A stretch of 64,000 nucleotides of DNA, from contig NZ_LT629705.1 of assembly GCF_900103875.1 (NCBI RefSeq), positions 1,807,001-1,871,000 on the forward strand, given 5' to 3'. This document shows positions 9,954 to 18,710 of this stretch, piece by piece. The DNA comes from Pseudomonas arsenicoxydans. Lineage in GTDB: Bacteria > Pseudomonadota > Gammaproteobacteria > Pseudomonadales > Pseudomonadaceae. The notes below the pieces were generated by a model. The model was not told the origin of the DNA, searched no databases, and worked only from the letters and a program-made list of their open reading frames with translations. The translations under genes and the position numbers were made by a program. How positions within the stretch are numbered: position 1 is the first letter of the stretch; the number at the start of each line of letters is the position of its first letter.

Positions 9954-9971
9954 GTTATGTAATCTTATAAC
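9954..9971 (-). promoter_or_regulatory. Putative Zur operator
   Basis: AT-rich dyad GTTAT-N8-ATAAC, sequence GTTATGTAATCTTATAAC, 33 bases before the DUF2796 start. Gammaproteobacterial Zur boxes have the core GTTATANTATAAC, so the outer half-sites match and the centre is diverged. Position and the zinc-linked operon support Zur repression; not proven by sequence alone. Confidence 0.6.
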
Positions 9972-10056
9972 GAAAGTGCGGGGAGTTTGACCGCCTGCTT
10001 GGCGTTGCGCAAGTCACATGGGAGCATGCACGTCAGAAATGTGCGGGAGCAGACTC

Positions 10057-10398
10057 ATGTTGCGAATTCGCGGAAGCATCGGCGACTGGCCGGTGGATTT
10101 GACGCTGGAGATGGATGACAGCGATTGGGCGCGACTCGGTGCGCAGCTGCAAGTGACTCAGCCTGAGGCCGTTGCGGCGTCGGCCAAACCGGTGAATCAG
10201 GATGATGCGCTGTGGCAGATCGCCAAAGACCTGCTGCGCAAGGCCGGGCAATTGAGCGGGCCGGATTTGCTCGATCAGCTGGAAGGGCTGACCGGCAGCG
10301 CAGCCTCGGGCAAACGCCTGTTGGTGCGCCTGCGTCACTGCGCCGATGTGAAGGTGACGAGCGGCGGCGATACGCCGCTCTATAGCTGGATCCAGTAA
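10057..10398 (+). CDS. Conserved hypothetical protein
   Basis: 113-residue soluble protein that I do not recognise beyond its Pseudomonas-like character. Start ATG 10057 (LRIRGSIGDWPVDLTLEMD) has GGGAG eight bases upstream; a GTG/ATG start further upstream is less likely. There is no signal peptide or membrane helix. The middle (about residues 45-90) looks helical, and the C-terminus RHCADVKVTSGGDTPLYSW is basic/aromatic. It is bounded by the divergent zinc operon on the left and a family B repeat on the right, so it is probably monocistronic. Confidence 0.7.
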   Translation: MLRIRGSIGDWPVDLTLEMDDSDWARLGAQLQVTQPEAVAASAKPVNQDDALWQIAKDLLRKAGQLSGPDLLDQLEGLTGSAASGKRLLVRLRHCADVKVTSGGDTPLYSWIQ

Positions 10399-10403
10399 AC
10401 CGC

Positions 10404-10495
10404 AAAAGATCGCAGCCTCGTTGCACTCGACAGCTCCTACATGGGATTTAACTTTCCTGTAGGAGCTGTCGAGTGCAACGAGGCTGCGATCTTTT
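10404..10495. repeat. Long palindromic repeat (family B)
   Basis: Arms AAAAGATCGCAGCCTCGTTG... and its complement, about 37 bases each, with a loop around ATGGGATTTAACTTTCC. It lies between the convergent ends of the hypothetical gene and the thioredoxin-domain gene and may terminate both. Confidence 0.92.
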
Positions 10496-10501
10496 GATTT
10501 T

Positions 10502-11374
10502 TTAATAAAGCGCAGCAAACAACTTGCGGCGGTACGTGGTCACCAGAGGATGATCGTTGCCCAGCAGTTCGAACACCTGTAGCAAAGTCTTGTGTGGCAA
10601 ACCTTCGCTGTAGCTGCGGTTGCGGATGAACAGTTTGAGCAACGCATCCAGCGCGGCGTCGTATTGCTGGCGGGCCAACTGCTGGATCGCCAGTTGATAA
10701 ACCGCCTCATCGTCCTGCGGATTTTTCGCCAGGCGTGCTTTCAGGTCCGCCGCATCCGGCAAGTCCTTGGCCTGACCGAGGAACTGGATCTGCGCCTTGG
10801 CGCCGGCCAGCGCTGCTTTGTGTTCATCGCTTTTCACCGCATCCAGCACGGTTTGCGCTTCGCCCAACTCGCCACGTTCAGTCAGGCAGCGGGCATAGAG
10901 AATCAGTGCGCGAGCGTTGGTGTTGTCTTCGCCCAGGAGCACTTTGAGTACGGCTTCGGCGTCGGCGAAACGGCTGTCGTCGAACAAGGCCTGAGCCTGC
11001 TCGATGGGATCGGTCGCTGCCGGTGGTGGCATTTGAACGTGAGGCTCGAGCATTGCCCGCACCGCCGATTCCGGTTGCGCGCCGGCAAAGCCATCCACCG
11101 GTTGACCGTCCTTGAACAGCACCACGGTCGGCAGGCTGCGAATGCCGAAACGGGCGACGATGTCCTGTTCGAGATCGCAATTGACCTTGGCCAGCAGCAA
11201 CTCGCCCTGATAGCTCTCGGCGATGGTCTGCAGCATCGGCATCAGCACTTTGCAGGGCGCACACCATTCGGCCCAGAAATCCACCAGCACCGGTTTGTGG
11301 AAGGAGGTCTCGATCACCGACTGGTCGAAATCGGCAGTCGTGGCGTCGAAGATGTACGGCGTTTCCTGACTCAT
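10502..11374 (-). CDS. ybbN: Thioredoxin-TPR co-chaperone (YbbN/CnoX)
   Basis: 290-residue cytoplasmic protein: an N-terminal thioredoxin domain (about 1-110) with active site WCAPC (cysteines 38 and 41) and cis-proline region RSLPTVVLF, then tetratricopeptide-like helices to the end. CnoX/YbbN protects substrates under oxidative stress and passes them to GroEL/DnaK. The E. coli protein lacks a functional CxxC, whereas this one keeps it, suggesting genuine redox activity. Single gene, minus strand, upstream of a short palindrome. Confidence 0.92.
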   Translation of the reverse strand: MSQETPYIFDATTADFDQSVIETSFHKPVLVDFWAEWCAPCKVLMPMLQTIAESYQGELLLAKVNCDLEQDIVARFGIRSLPTVVLFKDGQPVDGFAGAQPESAVRAMLEPHVQMPPPAATDPIEQAQALFDDSRFADAEAVLKVLLGEDNTNARALILYARCLTERGELGEAQTVLDAVKSDEHKAALAGAKAQIQFLGQAKDLPDAADLKARLAKNPQDDEAVYQLAIQQLARQQYDAALDALLKLFIRNRSYSEGLPHKTLLQVFELLGNDHPLVTTYRRKLFAALY

Positions 11375-11445
11375 GGGGGATCTCTTGGAAGCGTGAATGA
11401 GGTCACTATACGGCTTGGGGGTGGGCGGCCGAAAGTCGGAGCAAT

Positions 11446-11476
11446 GATCGTTCCCTCGCAGAGCGTGGGAACGATC
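11446..11476. repeat. Short palindrome (family C relative)
   Basis: GATCGTTCCC and GGGAACGATC arms with an 11-base centre. It overlaps the last bases of the methyltransferase gene by two and sits 72 bases before ybbN; possible terminator of the methyltransferase transcript. Confidence 0.7.
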
Positions 11477-12131
11477 ATGTCCGGGTGGCGTGGTAGAGGC
11501 TTACATAGCGAAACTCTTCAGGCTCGGCCAGATCCGGCAGGGTCATCGCTTCCAGCATCTCGATGCGTTGATACAACGGATGACGAAAATCCCTCACCCG
11601 CGAATCCGCCACCAGCGCCTGCTGGCCACGGCTCAAAAACTCATCGAGCAATGGCAGGTTCGCCCGGTCATAGAGCACATCGGCCACCAGAATCAGATCG
11701 AAGCGATCCGCCTCGGCGAAAAAATCCGTCGAGTAGTTGAGCTGTACGTCATTGAGTTCAGCATTGGCCCGACACGCCGCAATCGCCAGCGGGTCCAGGT
11801 CACAGGCCACTACTTCCAGCGCGCCAGCCTTGACCGCGGCAATCCCCGCGACCCCGGAGCCGGCGCCGAAATCCAGCACGCGTTTGCCTTTGACCCACTC
11901 CGGAAATTCGGCGAGGTAACGGGCAACCGCCAAGCCGCTGGCCCAGCAGAAACTCCAGTACGGTGGTTCGTGCAGAATCCGCCGGGTTTCTTCCGGGCTG
12001 AAAGCGCGGTCCATGTTGTCGCCGTCGATCAGCCAGAGTTTCAGTTCGCAGTCCGGCAAGGCGACAGGCACAAGCTGCGCATCACCGAGCAATTGCCCCA
12101 ACGCCTGTTGCAGGTCGAACGGTGCAATCAT
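11475..12131 (-). CDS. Class I SAM-dependent protein methyltransferase (ETFB-lysine methyltransferase-like)
   Basis: 218-residue seven-beta-strand methyltransferase. SAM-binding motif I is VLDFGAGSGVAGIAA (about residues 85-99), the acidic motif II is VACDLDPLAI, and the motif VLYDR follows. The pre-motif PPYWSFCWASG is typical of the METTL20/ETFBKMT family, which methylates lysines of the electron-transfer flavoprotein beta subunit. The start codon overlaps the YbaY lipoprotein stop (ATGA), so the two are co-translated. The substrate is inferred from the family. Confidence 0.85.
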   Translation of the reverse strand: MIAPFDLQQALGQLLGDAQLVPVALPDCELKLWLIDGDNMDRAFSPEETRRILHEPPYWSFCWASGLAVARYLAEFPEWVKGKRVLDFGAGSGVAGIAAVKAGALEVVACDLDPLAIAACRANAELNDVQLNYSTDFFAEADRFDLILVADVLYDRANLPLLDEFLSRGQQALVADSRVRDFRHPLYQRIEMLEAMTLPDLAEPEEFRYVSLYHATRT

Positions 12132-12592
12132 GGCGCTTTGACGAATTGCAGCTGGCCCAGTGTTTGCGTCGTTGGCTGGGTAATGATCTGCGACGGCAGA
12201 TGCAAAATCAGCTGGCCGGACTGGCTGGCGCGGCCGCGCAGTTCAACGCGGGCACCCACCGGAAACGATTCCGGGTTGAAACGCAGGTGAAACGGCAACA
12301 CTTGATTGGTGCCGATCAGGCTGGAGCTGGCGAGCAGTTGTTGCGGGCGGGCCTTGTCATCGATCACCAGCAACGCCAATTCGACTTCGGCGCCGGCCGG
12401 CACGCCTAGCAGGGTGCCACTCAATTCGCGCTGATAGGCGGGCAACGGACCGAGGTTGGCGGACTCTTGGGCTTTCTTCTGCGCAGCCTGCGGGGCGGGC
12501 CCTGGCGTAGGCGGCTGGGGCTTGGGCGCATCGCTGCTGCAGGCCACCAGCAGGCTGAAAAGACTGAGCATAACGAGCGGTCTTAGGGACAT
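12128..12592 (-). CDS. YbaY-family lipoprotein
   Basis: 154-residue lipoprotein. Signal peptide with lipobox LLVAC (Cys about residue 18), then a proline-rich linker and a domain with ELSGTLLGVPAGAEVELALLV typical of YbaY/type III secretion pilotin-like beta-sandwich proteins. ATG 12592 has GGAG eight bases upstream; the upstream in-frame ATG at 12619 would add nine residues before the signal peptide. The function of the family is unknown, beyond an envelope location. Confidence 0.88.
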   Translation of the reverse strand: MSLRPLVMLSLFSLLVACSSDAPKPQPPTPGPAPQAAQKKAQESANLGPLPAYQRELSGTLLGVPAGAEVELALLVIDDKARPQQLLASSSLIGTNQVLPFHLRFNPESFPVGARVELRGRASQSGQLILHLPSQIITQPTTQTLGQLQFVKAP

Positions 12593-12720
12593 TTGCGGCT
12601 CCAGCAAGGTGAAATCCATGGATCAAGCTCTATAACCCGTCTGTATACCGCAAACCCTATGGCTTGTCTTGCCACGGGGATGCGCTACCATGGCCCTCCC
12701 TTTTTTTGTTGCCTGCCACC

Positions 12721-13185
12721 ATGCACTGTCCCTTCTGCGGTGCCAACGACACCAAGGTCATCGACTCGCGTCTGGTCGCCGAGGGCGAACAGGTGCGCCG
12801 CCGGCGTGAATGCCTGGCCTGCGGCGAGCGTTTCACGACGTTCGAGACTGCTGAACTGGTGTTGCCGCGCCTGATCAAAACCGACGGCAGCCGCCAGCCG
12901 TTCGACGAAGAAAAACTTCGTGCCGGCATGCAGCGAGCGCTCGAGAAGCGCCCGGTGAGTGTCGAACGCCTGGAATCGTCGCTGGTGCACATCAAACACA
13001 AGCTGCGCGCCACCGGCGAGCGCGAGGTCAAATCCCTCGTGGTCGGTGAACTGGTGATGGCCGAGCTGCAAAAGCTCGACGAAGTCGCCTACATTCGTTT
13101 CGCCTCCGTGTATCGCCGCTTCCAGGACCTCAATGAGTTCCGTGAAGAGATCGATCGCCTGGCCCGTGAGCCGGTGAAAGAATGA
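12721..13185 (+). CDS. nrdR: NrdR, ribonucleotide reductase regulator
   Basis: 154-residue zinc-ribbon/ATP-cone repressor of ribonucleotide reductase operons. The ribbon cysteines are in MHCPFCG and CLACGERF (about residues 3, 6, 31 and 34), followed by the ATP-cone ([20 protein letters not shown]). Full family length. First gene of the riboflavin run; its stop overlaps ribD (ATGA). The upstream 128 bases hold no strong ribosome site, only weak purines before the ATG. Confidence 0.97.
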   Translation: MHCPFCGANDTKVIDSRLVAEGEQVRRRRECLACGERFTTFETAELVLPRLIKTDGSRQPFDEEKLRAGMQRALEKRPVSVERLESSLVHIKHKLRATGEREVKSLVVGELVMAELQKLDEVAYIRFASVYRRFQDLNEFREEIDRLAREPVKE

Positions 13186-14315
13186 CCACTTCCCCCGAAC
13201 AAGCCATTCTCGACGCCCATTACATGGCTCGCGCCCTGGAACTGGCGCGCAAAGGTCATTACTCGACGCACCCCAACCCTCGGGTCGGCTGCGTGATCGT
13301 GCGTGACGGCCAAATCGTCGGCGAAGGCTGGCATGTACGCGCCGGCGAACCGCATGCCGAAGTCCACGCCCTGCGCGCCGCCGGTGACAAGGCCCGGGGC
13401 GCAACGGCTTACGTGACCCTCGAACCTTGCAGCCACCACGGCCGCACGCCGCCCTGCGCCGATGCGCTGGTGAACGCCGGTGTCGCGCGAGTGGTGGCCG
13501 GGATGCAGGACCCTAATCCTGCGGTCGCCGGTCGCGGCATGCAGCGTTTGGCCCAGGCCGGTATCGCCATTGAAAGCGGTGTGCTGGAAGGCGAGGCGCG
13601 CAAGCTCAACGAAGGCTTTCTCAAGCGCATGGAACACGGCTTGCCGTTCGTGCGAGTGAAGTTGGCCATGAGCCTGGACGGTCGCACGGCGATGGAAAGT
13701 GGCGAAAGCCAATGGATCACCGGTCCGGCCGCACGCTCGGCGGTTCAACGCCTGCGCGCGCAAGCCAGTGTGGTGCTGACCGGCGCCGACACGGTGCTGG
13801 CCGATAATGCCCGTTTGACCGTACGCGCCGATGAGCTGGGGCTGGACTCCGAGCAGACCGCACTCGCCATGAGCCGTCCACCACTGCGGGTGTTGATCGA
13901 TGGCCGTTTGCGCGTGCCGCTGGACGCGCCGTTCTTCAAGGCCGGCCCGGCCCTGGTCGCCACCTGCATGGCGGTCGAAGAGCAATACGCCAATGGCCCG
14001 GAATGCCTGATCGTGACGGGCGAGGATGGTTTGGTCGACCTGCGCAAGTTGCTGGTTGAACTGGCCCATCGCGACGTCAACGAAGTGCTGGTCGAGGCGG
14101 GCCCGCGCCTGGCAGGTGCTTTTGCCCAGCAAGGTCTGGTGGATGAGTTCCAGATTTTCATCGCCGGCAAGTTCCTCGGCTCATCGGCACGACCGCTGCT
14201 GGACTGGCCGCTGGCGCAAATGAAAGACGCACCCGAGCTGAAAATTACCGAAATCCGCGCGGTTGGCGATGACTGGCGAGTCATCGCCATTCCTGTGCCA
14301 GCGGCGAGCGTATAA
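13182..14315 (+). CDS. ribD: RibD, bifunctional pyrimidine deaminase/reductase
   Basis: 377-residue enzyme for the second and third steps of riboflavin synthesis. The N-terminal zinc deaminase has PHAEVHAL and [11 protein letters not shown] (zinc ligands); the C-terminal dihydrofolate-reductase-like domain has [11 protein letters not shown] and [15 protein letters not shown] 13182 overlaps the nrdR stop. Complete and standard in length. Confidence 0.97.
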   Translation: MTTSPEQAILDAHYMARALELARKGHYSTHPNPRVGCVIVRDGQIVGEGWHVRAGEPHAEVHALRAAGDKARGATAYVTLEPCSHHGRTPPCADALVNAGVARVVAGMQDPNPAVAGRGMQRLAQAGIAIESGVLEGEARKLNEGFLKRMEHGLPFVRVKLAMSLDGRTAMESGESQWITGPAARSAVQRLRAQASVVLTGADTVLADNARLTVRADELGLDSEQTALAMSRPPLRVLIDGRLRVPLDAPFFKAGPALVATCMAVEEQYANGPECLIVTGEDGLVDLRKLLVELAHRDVNEVLVEAGPRLAGAFAQQGLVDEFQIFIAGKFLGSSARPLLDWPLAQMKDAPELKITEIRAVGDDWRVIAIPVPAASV

Positions 14316-14361
14316 TTCCCGGCCTGCGTCACGCGTCGGCCCTGTTCTCGAGGAGGACTCC

Positions 14362-15027
14362 ATGTTTACCGGCATCATCGAATCCATCGGCAGTATTCGT
14401 GCATTGACCCCAAAAGGCGGAGATGTGCGGGTACACGTAGAAACCGGCAAGCTCGACTTGAGCGACGTCAAACTGGGCGACAGCATCGCGGTCAACGGCG
14501 TGTGCCTGACAGCCGTTGAATTGCCGGGCAACGGCTTTGCGGCGGACGTGAGTCGCGAAACCCTCGACTGCACGGCAATGAATGATCTGAAAAGCGGCAG
14601 CCCGGTGAACCTGGAAAAAGCCCTGACCCCGACCACACGCCTGGGCGGACATCTGGTCAGCGGTCACGTCGATGGCGTGGGCGAAGTGGTTGCCCGCACC
14701 GAGAACGCGCGCGCCGTGGAGTTTCGCATCCGTGCGCCCAAGGAACTGGCCAAGTACATTGCCCATAAAGGCTCGATCACCGTCGACGGCACCAGCCTGA
14801 CCGTGAATGCGGTCGATGGCGCTGAGTTCCTGCTGACCATCATTCCGCACACCCTGAGCGAAACCATCATGGCGTCGTACCAGCCAGGTCGCCGGGTGAA
14901 CCTCGAAGTCGACTTGCTTGCCCGTTATCTGGAGCGCCTGTTGTTGGGCGATAAGGCCGCAGAGCCTACAAAATCCGGAAACATTACCGAAAGCTTTCTG
15001 GCCGCCAACGGCTACCTCAAATCCTGA
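14362..15027 (+). CDS. ribE: Riboflavin synthase alpha chain
   Basis: 221-residue two-lumazine-domain riboflavin synthase. The first barrel begins MFTGIIESIGSI and the second is marked by GHVDGVGEV; each has the family VNGVCLT or VDGTSLTVN motif. An excellent ribosome site AGGAGG lies six bases before ATG 14362. Earlier in-frame starts overlap ribD and are rejected. Sometimes named ribC. Confidence 0.97.
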   Translation: MFTGIIESIGSIRALTPKGGDVRVHVETGKLDLSDVKLGDSIAVNGVCLTAVELPGNGFAADVSRETLDCTAMNDLKSGSPVNLEKALTPTTRLGGHLVSGHVDGVGEVVARTENARAVEFRIRAPKELAKYIAHKGSITVDGTSLTVNAVDGAEFLLTIIPHTLSETIMASYQPGRRVNLEVDLLARYLERLLLGDKAAEPTKSGNITESFLAANGYLKS

Positions 15028-15043
15028 CTCAAGGGGGTGCCTT

Positions 15044-16135
15044 GTGGCGCTCAATAGCATCGAAGAACTGGTTGAAGACATCCGCCAAGGCAAGATGGTC
15101 ATCCTCATGGATGACGAAGACCGCGAGAACGAAGGCGACCTGATCATGGCCGCCGAGTGCTGCAAGGCCGAACACATCAACTTCATGGCCAAGCACGCCC
15201 GTGGCCTGATTTGCATGCCGATGAGCCGTGAGCGCTGCGAACTGCTCAAGCTGCCCCTGATGGCGCCACGCAACGGTTCCGGTTTCGGCACCAAGTTCAC
15301 CGTGTCCATCGAAGCGGCCGAAGGCGTGACCACCGGCATCTCCGCTGCCGACCGTGCGCGCACCGTGCAAGCGGCTGCGGCGAAAGACGCCAAGGCTGAA
15401 GACATCGTCAGCCCGGGCCACATCTTCCCGCTGATGGCCCAGGCCGGCGGCACACTCGCTCGCGCCGGTCACACCGAAGCGGCTTGCGATCTTGCGCGCA
15501 TGGCCGGTTTCGAGCCGAGCGGCGTGATCTGCGAAGTGATGAACGACGACGGCACCATGTCCCGTCGCACCGAACTCGAAGCCTTCGCGGCTGAACACAA
15601 CATCAAGATCGGCACCATCGCCGACCTGATCCACTACCGGATGATCCACGAACGTACCGTTCAGCGGATTGCCGAGCAGCCTTTGGACAGCGAGCTGGGC
15701 CAGTTCAACCTGGTGACCTATCGTGATTCCGTGGAAGGCGACGTGCACATGGCCCTGACCCTGGGCACCGTGTGCGCTGATGAACCGACCCTGGTTCGGG
15801 TGCATAACATGGACCCGCTGCGCGACCTGTTGATGGTCAAGCAACCGGGGCGCTGGAGCCTGCGCGCCGCGATGGCTGCGGTGGCCGAGGCTGGCAGCGG
15901 CGTGGTGCTGTTGCTGGGTCACCCGCTTGATGGCGACGTGTTGCTGGCGCATATCCGCGAAACCGCGGATCAGACTGCAGTGAAAAAACCGACCACCTAC
16001 AGCATCGTTGGTGCCGGTTCGCAGATCCTTCGGGACCTGGGCGTGCGCAAAATGCGTTTGATGTCCGCGCCAATGAAATTTAATGCGATATCCGGTTTTG
16101 ATCTGGAAGTTGTAGAATACGTGCCCTCCGAATAA
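15044..16135 (+). CDS. ribBX: RibBX: DHBP synthase fused to a degenerate GTP cyclohydrolase II domain
   Basis: 363 residues from GTG 15044 (AAGGGGG upstream). The N-terminal 3,4-dihydroxy-2-butanone-4-phosphate synthase domain is intact (DDEDRENEGDL, HTEAACDLAR). The C-terminal RibA-like domain from about residue 205 has lost the zinc cysteine triad: where RibA has CxxxxxxxxxxCDC, this reads RVHNMDPLRDLLMVK, and the RQEGRGIGL loop is replaced by LLGHPLDGD. This matches the proteobacterial RibBX variant, whose X domain is not a cyclohydrolase. A genuine RibA is at 19598. The second domain may be structural or regulatory. Confidence 0.92.
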   Translation: MALNSIEELVEDIRQGKMVILMDDEDRENEGDLIMAAECCKAEHINFMAKHARGLICMPMSRERCELLKLPLMAPRNGSGFGTKFTVSIEAAEGVTTGISAADRARTVQAAAAKDAKAEDIVSPGHIFPLMAQAGGTLARAGHTEAACDLARMAGFEPSGVICEVMNDDGTMSRRTELEAFAAEHNIKIGTIADLIHYRMIHERTVQRIAEQPLDSELGQFNLVTYRDSVEGDVHMALTLGTVCADEPTLVRVHNMDPLRDLLMVKQPGRWSLRAAMAAVAEAGSGVVLLLGHPLDGDVLLAHIRETADQTAVKKPTTYSIVGAGSQILRDLGVRKMRLMSAPMKFNAISGFDLEVVEYVPSE

Positions 16136-16226
16136 TGACCGGTTGTTCCCGGCCCTGTATTCGCGGTTCAAATATCACTGAGGGATGCGTAGAAAACGCG
16201 TCCCGGCTCTTTAAGAGATCTAACGA

Positions 16227-16703
16227 ATGACCCTGAAGACCATCGAAGGTACCTTCATCGCCCCTAAAGGCCGCTACGCTTTGGTAGTGGGCCGTTTCAA
16301 CAGCTTCGTCGTTGAAAGCCTGGTCAGCGGTGCAGTTGATGCCCTGGTTCGCCATGGCGTGAGCGAAAGCGACATCACCATTATCCGTGCGCCTGGCGCC
16401 TTCGAAATTCCCCTGGTTGCGCAGAAAGTCGCTCAAAAGGGTGAATACGCGGCAATCATCGCCCTGGGCGCGGTCATTCGTGGCGGTACTCCGCACTTCG
16501 AATACGTGGCGGGCGAATGCACCAAGGGCCTGGCCCAGGTGTCCATGGAGTTCGGCGTTCCGGTCGCTTTCGGCGTACTGACCGTTGATTCCATCGAACA
16601 AGCCATCGAACGTTCCGGCACCAAGGCCGGTAACAAAGGTGCTGAAGCTGCCCTGTCCGCTCTGGAAATGGTCAGCCTGCTGGCGCAGTTGGAGGCCAAG
16701 TGA
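16227..16703 (+). CDS. ribH: 6,7-dimethyl-8-ribityllumazine synthase
   Basis: 158-residue lumazine synthase, the penultimate riboflavin step, forming a cage or decamer. The active-site signature [14 protein letters not shown] and the terminal family block [13 protein letters not shown] are present. The 91-base gap after ribBX holds no FMN riboswitch. The stop overlaps the nusB GTG. Confidence 0.97.
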   Translation: MTLKTIEGTFIAPKGRYALVVGRFNSFVVESLVSGAVDALVRHGVSESDITIIRAPGAFEIPLVAQKVAQKGEYAAIIALGAVIRGGTPHFEYVAGECTKGLAQVSMEFGVPVAFGVLTVDSIEQAIERSGTKAGNKGAEAALSALEMVSLLAQLEAK

Positions 16704-17200
16704 TTAGCGACGAAAGTGATCGTTTCAACCCGCGCGATCCAAAGCCTGCGGATGCCGGCAAGCCATCGAAAAGCGTCAAGCGTCGCGAAGCCCGTCAGCT
16801 CGCGACCCAGGCGCTGTATCAATGGCACATGGCCAAGCAGTCGCTGAACGAGATCGAAGCGCAGTTTCGGGTCGATAACGATTTCAGCGATGTCGACGGT
16901 GCCTACTTCCGTGAAATCCTGCATGGGGTTCCAGCGCAGAGGGACAGGATCGACGCCGCGCTCAAGCCTTGCCTGGACTTGACCATCGAAGAGCTGGACC
17001 CGGTTGAACTGGCGGTATTGCGCCTGTCCACCTGGGAACTGCTTGAGCGTGTCGACGTGCCGTATCGCGTTGTGATCAACGAAGGTATCGAACTGGCCAA
17101 GGTCTTCGGTTCCACCGACGGCCACAAGTTCGTCAACGGTGTGCTCGACAAGCTGGCCCCGCGTCTGCGTGAAGCTGAAGTGAAGGCGTACAAGCGCTAA
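16700..17200 (+). CDS. nusB: NusB transcription antitermination factor
   Basis: 166-residue all-helical NusB that binds boxA RNA with NusE in rRNA antitermination. [17 protein letters not shown] near residue 28 and the C-terminal [17 protein letters not shown] block are diagnostic. It starts at GTG 16700 in a GTGA overlap with ribH. The N-terminus is about 25 residues longer than in E. coli NusB, as usual in Pseudomonas. Confidence 0.96.
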   Translation: MISDESDRFNPRDPKPADAGKPSKSVKRREARQLATQALYQWHMAKQSLNEIEAQFRVDNDFSDVDGAYFREILHGVPAQRDRIDAALKPCLDLTIEELDPVELAVLRLSTWELLERVDVPYRVVINEGIELAKVFGSTDGHKFVNGVLDKLAPRLREAEVKAYKR

Positions 17201-17213
17201 TCAGCGCTTGTAC
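17188..17213. repeat. Perfect hairpin across the nusB stop codon
   Basis: GTACAAGCGCT-AATC-AGCGCTTGTAC: an 11-base perfect stem with a 4-base loop containing part of the nusB TAA. No T-tract follows, so it is not a classical terminator; it ends 10 bases before the thiL ATG and could limit ribosome access. Confidence 0.8.
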
Positions 17214-17222
17214 GGCTGCCAC

Positions 17223-18188
17223 ATGGGCGAGTTTGAGCTGATCCGCAATTTCTTCGCCGCCGCGCCTTGTGCGCAGGGCGGCGAGGGCGTTGCTCTCGGA
17301 ATCGGCGATGACTGCGCCTTGCTGACCGTTCCCCCCGGGGAGCAGTTGGCCATTTCTACCGACACGCTGGTTGCCGGCGTGCATTTCGCAGATCCCTGCG
17401 ATCCGTTTCTGCTCGGTCAGCGCTCGCTGGCCGTCGCGGTCAGCGATCTGGCCGCCATGGGCGCCACCCCGATCGCCTTTACCCTTGCCCTGACGTTGCC
17501 GACGGTGACCGCCGATTGGTTGCAGGCCTACGCCCTTGGTTTGACCGTCATGGCCCAAGGCTGCGGTGTGGCTTTGGTGGGCGGTGATACCACTCGCGGC
17601 CCGTTAAGCATCACGATGACGGTGTTCGGGCGCGTGCCGACAGGTCAGGCGTTGACTCGCAGCGGGGCGCAGCCAGGCGATTTGCTCTGTGTGGGCGGCG
17701 AGTTGGGAAATGGGGCTGGCGCGTTGCCATTGGTACTCGGGCAGCGAACCGCCGATGTGGCCATCGCCGATCCGCTGCTGCGCCATTACTGGTCACCGCA
17801 ACCGCAATTGGCTCTCGGTCAGGCGCTGCGGGGCAAAGCCACCTCGGCGCTGGATATCTCCGACGGTCTGTTGGCTGACTGCGGGCATATCGCCCTGGCG
17901 TCGGGAGTCGGCATTCAGGTTGAACGGGACCGATTGCCGCTGTCCAACGCTTTAGTGGCTTTCCTTGGCCAATCGGGTGCCGAAGGCGCAGCCTTGAGTG
18001 GCGGTGACGATTACGTGCTGGCCTTCACCTTGCCGCCCGTCGAATTATCCGCGTTGCTGGACGACGGCTGGCCGATACATGTGGTCGGGCGTGTTGTGGC
18101 AGGGCAGGGCGTCGTGCTGCTGGATGCCGATGGACAAGACATCACCCCGCAAACCCGCGGCTATCAACATTTTCGGGAGACACCGTGA
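17223..18188 (+). CDS. thiL: Thiamine-monophosphate kinase
   Basis: 321-residue PurM-like kinase forming thiamine diphosphate. N-terminal GEFELIRNFF, the ATP/Mg loop GIGDDCALL, STDTLVAGVHF and ALDISDGLLAD are family signatures. ATG 17223 is preferred over TTG 17208, which lies within the hairpin ending nusB. The stop overlaps the pgpA GTG (GTGA). Confidence 0.96.
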   Translation: MGEFELIRNFFAAAPCAQGGEGVALGIGDDCALLTVPPGEQLAISTDTLVAGVHFADPCDPFLLGQRSLAVAVSDLAAMGATPIAFTLALTLPTVTADWLQAYALGLTVMAQGCGVALVGGDTTRGPLSITMTVFGRVPTGQALTRSGAQPGDLLCVGGELGNGAGALPLVLGQRTADVAIADPLLRHYWSPQPQLALGQALRGKATSALDISDGLLADCGHIALASGVGIQVERDRLPLSNALVAFLGQSGAEGAALSGGDDYVLAFTLPPVELSALLDDGWPIHVVGRVVAGQGVVLLDADGQDITPQTRGYQHFRETP

Positions 18189-18688
18189 CAGATCATCCCA
18201 AACAGGTCCCGGCGGAATTCGTACCGCCGTCGGTCTGGCGCAATCCCTGGCACTTCCTGGCGTTCGGCTTCGGCTCGGGCACCTTGCCAAAAGCACCGGG
18301 CACCTGGGGGTCGTTAGTTGCGCTACCCTTTATCCCGTTATGGCAGATGCTGCCCGATTGGGGTTACTGGCTGATGCTGGGCGTCACCATGCTGTTCGGC
18401 TTCTGGCTGTGCGGCAAGGTTGCCGACGATTTGCGGGTACACGACCACGAAGGCATCGTCTGGGACGAAATGGTCGGGATGTGGATCACCCTGTGGCTGG
18501 TGCCGGAAGGTTGGTATTGGTTACTGGCGGGATTCCTGATGTTCCGCTTCTTCGACATTCTCAAGCCCTGGCCGATTCACTGGATCGACCGGCATGTGCA
18601 CGGTGGCGTCGGGATCATGCTCGACGATGTATTGGCAGGCGTGTTTGCGTGGCTGGCGATGCAGGGGTTGGTATGGATTTTCGCCTGA
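18185..18688 (+). CDS. pgpA: Phosphatidylglycerophosphatase A
   Basis: 167-residue inner-membrane phosphatase making phosphatidylglycerol. PgpA signatures: FGSGTLPKAPGTWGS near residue 32 and the acidic motif HEGIVWDEMVGMW near residue 83, plus FRFFDILKPWPI. Four hydrophobic segments. GTG start overlapping thiL; last gene of the coupled nrdR-to-pgpA run. Confidence 0.96.
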   Translation: MTDHPKQVPAEFVPPSVWRNPWHFLAFGFGSGTLPKAPGTWGSLVALPFIPLWQMLPDWGYWLMLGVTMLFGFWLCGKVADDLRVHDHEGIVWDEMVGMWITLWLVPEGWYWLLAGFLMFRFFDILKPWPIHWIDRHVHGGVGIMLDDVLAGVFAWLAMQGLVWIFA

Positions 18689-18710
18689 CAGGCGAAACAG
18701 GGGACTAAGG

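Noticed and set aside
14316..16226. FMN riboswitch before ribE, ribBX or ribH
   Set aside because: The intergenic gaps (46, 16 and 91 bases) are too short or lack the conserved RFN helices.
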